DNA from: an uncultured bacterium
Lineage (GTDB): Bacteria; Patescibacteriota; Minisyncoccia; Moranbacterales; GWC2-37-73
Length of the DNA: 16,748 nucleotides
Assembly (NCBI GenBank): GCA_903866285.1
Contig: CAIPMZ010000030.1
Location: 1 to 16,748, forward strand
Direction: 5' to 3'
Under the pieces are notes generated by a model. It saw nothing but the letters and a program-made list of their open reading frames with translations, was not told the origin of the DNA and did no database searches. Position numbers and translations under genes: made by a program. Shown in pieces: positions 13,540 through 16,748 of the stretch; position 1 is the stretch's first letter; each line of letters opens with the position of its first letter.

Positions 13540-13570
13540 AAAAAACTCCCACATCAATCGGGAGTTTTTT
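13540..13570 (-). terminator. bidirectional rho-independent terminator
   Basis: ACTCCC (13545-13550) pairs with GGGAGT (13560-13565) around a 9-base loop, with six A before and six T after. It separates the sigma factor/membrane protein transcription unit from the EamA gene. Confidence 0.88.
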
Positions 13571-13606
13571 CCTATACTAGTTTAACTTAATTCGTGGTAG
13601 CAGAAG

Positions 13607-13643
13607 TTGGAGGCTTAGCCTCCAAGGGGAAGGCGTAGCTTCC
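13607..13643. repeat. GGAGGC / GGAAGG double hairpin repeat
   Basis: TTGGAGGC-TTA-GCCTCCAA (13607-13625) is followed by GGAAG-GCGTAG-CTTCC (13628-13643). The first resembles the GGAGG stems at 3-37 and 1558-1592 (shared core AGCCTCC), which suggests one dispersed family. It lies just after the membrane protein's stop codon and before the terminator. Confidence 0.6.
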
Positions 13644-13671
13644 TTAAAACTAACAGCGTTTTAATTATGCC

Positions 13672-14499
13672 TTATTCATTTCTTTCAGCTGCACCACTTT
13701 TTTCATTTTTTTCGCTATCCTTATTTTCTTTTTCGTTTTCCACCTCTTTCCCACCCTTCGCTTCCTTACTATGCTCAGCCTTCCTTTGCTTGATAAAATC
13801 ATCTTCCTTCTCGTTATCGGCTTCCCGGATTTTTTTGGCGACAAATTTATCCCCGGCTTCCCTGCTGCCAATAAGTTCTACACTCTCGCCCTTATTGATA
13901 TTTTTACTATTTAATTTAGCCTCGCTATCTCGAATTTCCCACTGCTTGCCAGTTGCATCCTCCAAAACAAATTCATTTTCATTTTTTACTTCAATAATTT
14001 CCCCGCCTAGCAAACCGTCATCGGGATGATTCCAGAGCTCTTCTTTATTAACTTTCACCAGCCCATAGGCTGGAATATTTTTGGTCAGCGCGCGATCAAT
14101 TATTTTACCAAAACCAGCCAAGAAAAAAACGATGCCACAGCCGACACTCAAAAAAATAGACGCTAGGACAACTAAATAAACCCGATGACGATACCAACCC
14201 CGGATATGAATAAAATCATAATAAGCCACCCCTGCAAAAAGGGCCAGCAAAAGAATCCAAACGTAAGGCAAGGAGAGGAGCGCGTATTGCAAAAAAGTTT
14301 TATGTAAATAAAAATAAATGTCCCAATCATGCCGCACCATAATATCCAACATCACCGCAAAAGACAGCGCTCCAATCAGCAGCGACAAGCCAAACATAAT
14401 CAAGGTCGACCAATTCTTAACCAAAAATTTCCATTTTGGCTCAGGTTTAACCCTAGCTTCCGTAATCGTCTTTAAAATATTTTCACTAATTTTTGTCAT
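13672..14499 (-). CDS. three-TM membrane protein with charged tail, next to sigma factor
   Basis: I do not recognise a named family. The 275-aa product has a cytosolic basic start (KPEPKWKFLVKNW, residues 19-30), three membrane segments (about 32-53, 72-97 and 107-131), a probable beta-rich domain (about 145-225, with GGEIIEVKNENEFVLED and GESVELIG strands, OB-fold-like) and an extremely charged low-complexity tail rich in K and E (228-275). It is encoded 125 bp downstream of the ECF-like sigma factor on the same strand and before a strong terminator, so cotranscription is likely. By position it may be an anti-sigma or signal-transfer partner; that is inference. It lacks the zinc HxxxCxxC motif of ZAS anti-sigma factors. 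Confidence 0.8.
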   Translation of the reverse strand: MTKISENILKTITEARVKPEPKWKFLVKNWSTLIMFGLSLLIGALSFAVMLDIMVRHDWDIYFYLHKTFLQYALLSLPYVWILLLALFAGVAYYDFIHIRGWYRHRVYLVVLASIFLSVGCGIVFFLAGFGKIIDRALTKNIPAYGLVKVNKEELWNHPDDGLLGGEIIEVKNENEFVLEDATGKQWEIRDSEAKLNSKNINKGESVELIGSREAGDKFVAKKIREADNEKEDDFIKQRKAEHSKEAKGGKEVENEKENKDSEKNEKSGAAERNE

Positions 14500-14623
14500 A
14501 CAAGTTCATTTAAACATATAATCATTTAAGCATTTAAACATATAAACATACAATCAGCTAAACATTTAAACAAAATGCTGAACTTTGCTTATTGTTTATT
14601 GATTATTGATTATTGATCATTGG
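14500..14623. repeat. AT-rich short-word tandem repeats
   Basis: The words CATTTAAACATATAA (around 14511-14550) and TTGATTA or ATTGATT (around 14598-14618) repeat imperfectly in the spacer between sigma factor and membrane protein. No terminator or promoter stands out. Confidence 0.6.
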
Positions 14624-15226
14624 TTATTGTCTATTACTACTCCCCTCCAGCATTTTTTCTTTGAATTGACTCTTGGCTCGACTAATTAGCGTAGCGACTG
14701 TCCCCATCGGCTTTTCGAGAATATCGGAGATTTCCTTATAATCCTTTTCCTCCAAAAATTTTAGGACTAACACTTCCCGATAGCGCTCATCCAATTTCTC
14801 CAAAAGCTCCTTTACTTCCTGAGCGGTATATTTTCGCTCAAGACTGCGAGCGATATCTTCGTCGCTAGCTAAGATATTGAGTAAATTTGAATCTCCTTCG
14901 TAAGTCGTCGTCTTTGGCCTGGCCGTAACTTTGCGAAAATGACTAATGACCTTATTGTGCGTAATCCGATAAATCCAAGAGGAAAATTTTAAATCCTGAT
15001 CAAAATCATTGAGATTTTTATAGGCGCTTAAAAAAACTTCCTGCAAAAGATCCTCCCCATCTTCCTTAGTTGACCGAGAAATTCGCATAATATAACGCAA
15101 TAACTTTTCTTCAAAACGCTCCACTAAAAAAGCGTAGACCTCAGGTTTTTCCAAGGTTAAAGCAACCAACTCCTCGTCGGTTTTTACTGCAAAGCTATTT
15201 TGAACTGCTTTAATATCCTCTTTCAT
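14624..15226 (-). CDS. ECF-like RNA polymerase sigma-70 factor
   Basis: The 200-aa product has sigma region 2 (about residues 30-100), including DLLQEVFLSAYKNLNDF and FSSWIYRITHNKVISHFRK for -10 recognition and core binding, and region 4 (about 138-192), with LDERYREVLVLKFLEEKDYK and a helix-turn-helix SDILEKPMGTVATLISRAK for the -35 element. Region 3 is missing, as in group 4 (ECF) factors. It would steer RNA polymerase to a stress or envelope regulon; the target is not visible. Its probable partner is the membrane protein encoded downstream. The leader (about 180 nt from the predicted promoter) contains an 11-bp tandem array and a hairpin repeat. GGTGG, ten bases before the ATG, may be the ribosome-binding site. 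Confidence 0.93.
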   Translation of the reverse strand: MKEDIKAVQNSFAVKTDEELVALTLEKPEVYAFLVERFEEKLLRYIMRISRSTKEDGEDLLQEVFLSAYKNLNDFDQDLKFSSWIYRITHNKVISHFRKVTARPKTTTYEGDSNLLNILASDEDIARSLERKYTAQEVKELLEKLDERYREVLVLKFLEEKDYKEISDILEKPMGTVATLISRAKSQFKEKMLEGSSNRQ

Positions 15227-15242
15227 TTAAAATTTCCACCCT

Positions 15243-15330
15243 ATTTCAATTATATTTCTACCTTATTTCTACCTTATTTCTACCTTGTTTCTACTGCATT
15301 TCTACTGCATTTCTACTATATCTCCACCCC
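15243..15330 (-). repeat. 11-bp tandem array in the sigma factor leader
   Basis: Eight 11-bp units begin at 15243 and continue in phase to 15330, with plus-strand forms ATTTCTACCTT (three times), ATTTCTACTGC and ATTTCTACTAT. On the minus strand these read AGTAGAAAT, the same motif as the array at 5961-6048. Two more degenerate units lie at 15388-15409, beyond the small hairpin repeat at 15340-15365. Confidence 0.85.
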
Positions 15331-15339
15331 ATTCCCCGT

Positions 15340-15365
15340 CGGTTCAATGTCTCTGACTTGAACCG
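15340..15365. repeat. small hairpin repeat, remote copy (CGGTTCAA/TTGAACCG)
   Basis: Same architecture as 172-197 and 410-435, but the second pair of the stem is G-C instead of A-T on both sides, and the loop triplet is TCT instead of TCC. It sits between two blocks of 11-bp units in the sigma factor leader. Confidence 0.8.
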
Positions 15366-15415
15366 CGCTCTTCTCGCTTCCCACTATATTTCTACTATCT
15401 TTCTCTTATTTTTTA

Positions 15416-15424
15416 ATTATAGCA
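15416..15424 (-). promoter_or_regulatory. extended -10 promoter of the sigma factor gene
   Basis: TGCTATAAT on the minus strand is a perfect extended -10 element. It begins just after the RRM gene's terminator, and no -35 box is recognisable. The transcript would have a leader of about 180 nt spanning the hairpin and 11-bp repeats. Confidence 0.55.
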
Positions 15425-15432
15425 TAACCCGC

Positions 15433-15462
15433 AAAAAAACACCCCGCAAGCGGAGTGTTTTT
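15433..15462 (-). terminator. rho-independent terminator of the RRM gene
   Basis: ACACTCCGC and GCGGGGTGT on the minus strand pair with one U-G wobble, flanked by A- and T-runs (T7 on the minus strand). The wobble pairs only in minus-strand RNA, in keeping with termination of the RRM transcript. Confidence 0.85.
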
Positions 15463-15506
15463 AAGTTTTATCTGCCAATGAAGCAGATTTACTTCAACGA
15501 CTATTA

Positions 15507-15827
15507 CTAGTAGTTGTTTCGGCTTCCGTAACCACCTTGGTTACCACCACCATTGAAATCACGTCTTGGAGGACGAGCTTCCATTGGGCGAGCTTCATTT
15601 ACAGTCAAAGTACGACCTTCGTACTCTTTTTTGTCAAACATTTCGATTGCTGCTTGTGCTTCTGAATCAGAAGACAATTCAACAAATCCGAAACCTTTTG
15701 AGCGACCAGTCATTTTGTCCATGATAATGGTAGCTGAGGTAACGGTTCCTGCTTGAGCAAAAAGATCTTTTAGTTGGTCTTCCGAAGTTGAGTAAGGAAG
15801 TCCTCCAACGTATAGTTTTGTTGCCAT
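15507..15827 (-). CDS. RRM-domain RNA-binding protein
   Basis: The 106-aa product is a single RNA recognition motif: RNP2 LYVGGL (residues 5-10) and RNP1 KGFGFVEL (44-51) are intact, including the aromatic positions that stack on RNA bases. A glycine-, asparagine- and arginine-rich tail (about 83-106) follows, as in cyanobacterial and other bacterial Rbp proteins, several of which are cold-induced. It is cytoplasmic and probably acts on mRNA stability or translation. It has the best promoter of the window and a structured leader, pointing to strong, post-transcriptionally controlled expression. No Shine-Dalgarno stands at normal distance from the ATG; AGGAGG lies 37 bases upstream. Confidence 0.95.
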   Translation of the reverse strand: MATKLYVGGLPYSTSEDQLKDLFAQAGTVTSATIIMDKMTGRSKGFGFVELSSDSEAQAAIEMFDKKEYEGRTLTVNEARPMEARPPRRDFNGGGNQGGYGSRNNY

Positions 15828-15828
15828 A

Positions 15829-15899
15829 GTTTTCGCTTTGTTCTAATTACACTTTGTAAGGCGACCTCCTCTCTTAATTTCAGCCACAAAGGCGAAAAC
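15829..15899 (-). promoter_or_regulatory. structured 5' leader of the RRM gene
   Basis: On the minus strand GTTTTCGCCTTTGT (15886-15899) pairs with ACAAAGCGAAAAC (15829-15841), with one bulged base, closing a loop of 44 nt. The loop displays AGGAGG (15865-15870), and the distal stem arm ends one base before the ATG. A GTG-TAA start-stop lies after the AGGAGG. This could be a ribosome standby site or a temperature-responsive leader. Confidence 0.6.
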
Positions 15900-15924
15900 C
15901 AGTAAGACACTTACAATTAAACCC

Positions 15925-15953
15925 AGTATACAGGAATATCGACGGAATGTCAA
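15925..15953 (-). promoter_or_regulatory. near-consensus promoter of the RRM gene
   Basis: TTGACA (15948-15953) and TATACT (15925-15930) on the minus strand are separated by exactly 17 bp. The predicted start near 15918 gives a leader of about 90 nt. Confidence 0.85.
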
Positions 15954-16002
15954 GCCGATGCAGGGAATTAATTTTCGAGAAATATTCCGGAAAACCAAGC
16001 CT

Positions 16003-16545
16003 TTATTTAAAAGCCACTAGTTCGATATCGAAAATCAAATCTGCGCTTGGCGGAATACTAGCGTAACCTTGGGCGCCATAAGCTAATTCAAAAGGAATCA
16101 TTAACGTTCTTTTTTCGCCGACCTTCATCCCTAAAATTCCCTGGTCCCAACCTTTAATCACCATCCCTTTCCCAATTATAAAATCAAAAGGGCTTCCGCC
16201 ATGCTTTGCCGAGGAATCAAAGACGGTGCCATCCAGAAATTTGCCAGTGTATAACATTGAAATTTGATCGCCGTCTTTTACTACGCGCTCGCCCGTACCT
16301 TCTTGGGTTGTTTTAACTTCTAGTTTCATAATTTTATTATTAGGCTTCTTAGCTTTATTAACCGTGTCACTTGTAGTTCCCTGGGGATTTTTAATAACTT
16401 TAGTTGACACTGGCTGCTTTGTGTCATCCATCGCTTGATTAGCCTCAAAAATGCTTATGCTAGCCCCCGTTTTGCGGAAAAGGATAAAACCACCCACCGC
16501 CACAATAATTATTAGCAGGGCTACCACTTTCCTAGTATCTTTCAT
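16003..16545 (-). CDS. membrane-anchored FKBP-type peptidyl-prolyl isomerase
   Basis: The 180-aa product has an N-terminal hydrophobic anchor or signal (residues 7-23), a hydrophilic linker (about 27-72), and a complete FKBP domain (about 73-180): [15 protein letters not shown] (98-112), [18 protein letters not shown] (129-146), PFELAYG (151-157) and [14 protein letters not shown] (164-177). The active-site aromatic and aspartate residues (Y99, D110, F109, W133, Y156) appear conserved. It probably catalyses proline isomerisation of exported proteins at the outer face of the membrane. An extended -10 promoter lies 30 bp upstream, giving a short leader. Confidence 0.94.
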   Translation of the reverse strand: MKDTRKVVALLIIIVAVGGFILFRKTGASISIFEANQAMDDTKQPVSTKVIKNPQGTTSDTVNKAKKPNNKIMKLEVKTTQEGTGERVVKDGDQISMLYTGKFLDGTVFDSSAKHGGSPFDFIIGKGMVIKGWDQGILGMKVGEKRTLMIPFELAYGAQGYASIPPSADLIFDIELVAFK

Positions 16546-16574
16546 TTTTTTATTTTTAAAAAATTACATAATTC

Positions 16575-16583
16575 AGTATAGCA
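16575..16583 (-). promoter_or_regulatory. extended -10 promoter of the FKBP gene
   Basis: TGCTATACT on the minus strand is an extended -10 match, with a weak TTTCAA 17 bp upstream. It lies 30 bp before the ATG. It shares its TGC extension with the sigma factor promoter. Confidence 0.5.
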
Positions 16584-16615
16584 CCTTAACAATATATTTG
16601 AAAGTTACAGTCTAG

Positions 16616-16671
16616 TCCAATGCAACATGAGCTTGAAATAGGTACCCATTCCAACGCAAGATGAGCTTGAA
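16616..16671. repeat. 22-bp direct repeat, 34-bp period
   Basis: TCCAATGCAACATGAGCTTG (from 16616) and TCCAACGCAAGATGAGCTTG (from 16650), each continuing with AA, differ at two bases. They lie in front of the partial frame at 16719 and could be operator or element-end repeats. Confidence 0.65.
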
Positions 16672-16718
16672 GGAGCAAAATCTGCTAGAATATTGGGTAA
16701 TTTCATAAGTTAGACCCT

Positions 16719-16748
16719 ATGACAATTGATATGGATGATTCAAGTGTG
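16719..16748 (+). CDS. possible start of a truncated plus-strand gene
   Basis: An ATG at 16719 opens a frame of ten codons (MTIDMDDSSV) that runs off the window. The acidic start is reminiscent of some integrase-type transposases of Patescibacteria, but this is too short to assign. There is only a weak ribosome-binding site. Confidence 0.3.
   Translation, partial: MTIDMDDSSV

Overview
The window looks like part of a small, AT-rich bacterial genome of the Patescibacteria (CPR) type, most likely a Parcubacteria-like lineage. This is an inference from the gene mix, compact single-domain proteins and repeat-filled intergenic DNA; no 16S rRNA is present to confirm it. The standard code applies: all long genes are free of internal UGA, and UGA closes only one gene (dinD).

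Layout. Positions 1-1740 hold a dinD gene (minus strand) bracketed by two direct copies of a 162-bp structured repeat, with more hairpin repeats on its downstream side. From 1737 to 5820 lie three minus-strand genes: an M16 zinc peptidase, a NIF3-family protein and a U32 (TrhP/YegQ-like) protein. A 459-bp repeat-rich divergent region follows. The plus-strand block 6280-8880 is a translation cluster: smpB, the tmRNA gene ssrA, infC, rpmI and rplT, closed by a strong terminator. SmpB and tmRNA form the trans-translation ribosome rescue system; infC-rpmI-rplT is the classic IF3-L35-L20 operon. From 8943 to the right almost everything is on the minus strand: a 60-aa membrane peptide, a HAD-IB phosphatase, an L,D-transpeptidase with Ig-like domains, a membrane-anchored clan-A-like glycosidase, an EamA/DMT permease, an unrecognised three-TM protein encoded downstream of an ECF-like sigma factor, a small RRM protein with a structured leader, and a membrane-anchored FKBP isomerase. 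The right edge may hold the first codons of another plus-strand gene.

The most unusual material is between the genes. Nearly every gap carries its own short-period or palindromic DNA: an 11-bp tandem array at two distant loci (8 units, 88 bp each), mirrored 8-bp arrays before rpmI, a 111-bp element predicted to fold as a three-way junction at 11144-11254, hairpin families whose copies differ by compensatory base-pair changes, and palindrome-rich repeat-like DNA that is translated inside the U32 gene. infC lacks any usable ATG and seems to start at AUU behind two overlapping mini-ORFs. No recognised defence system, CRISPR array or complete insertion sequence is visible.
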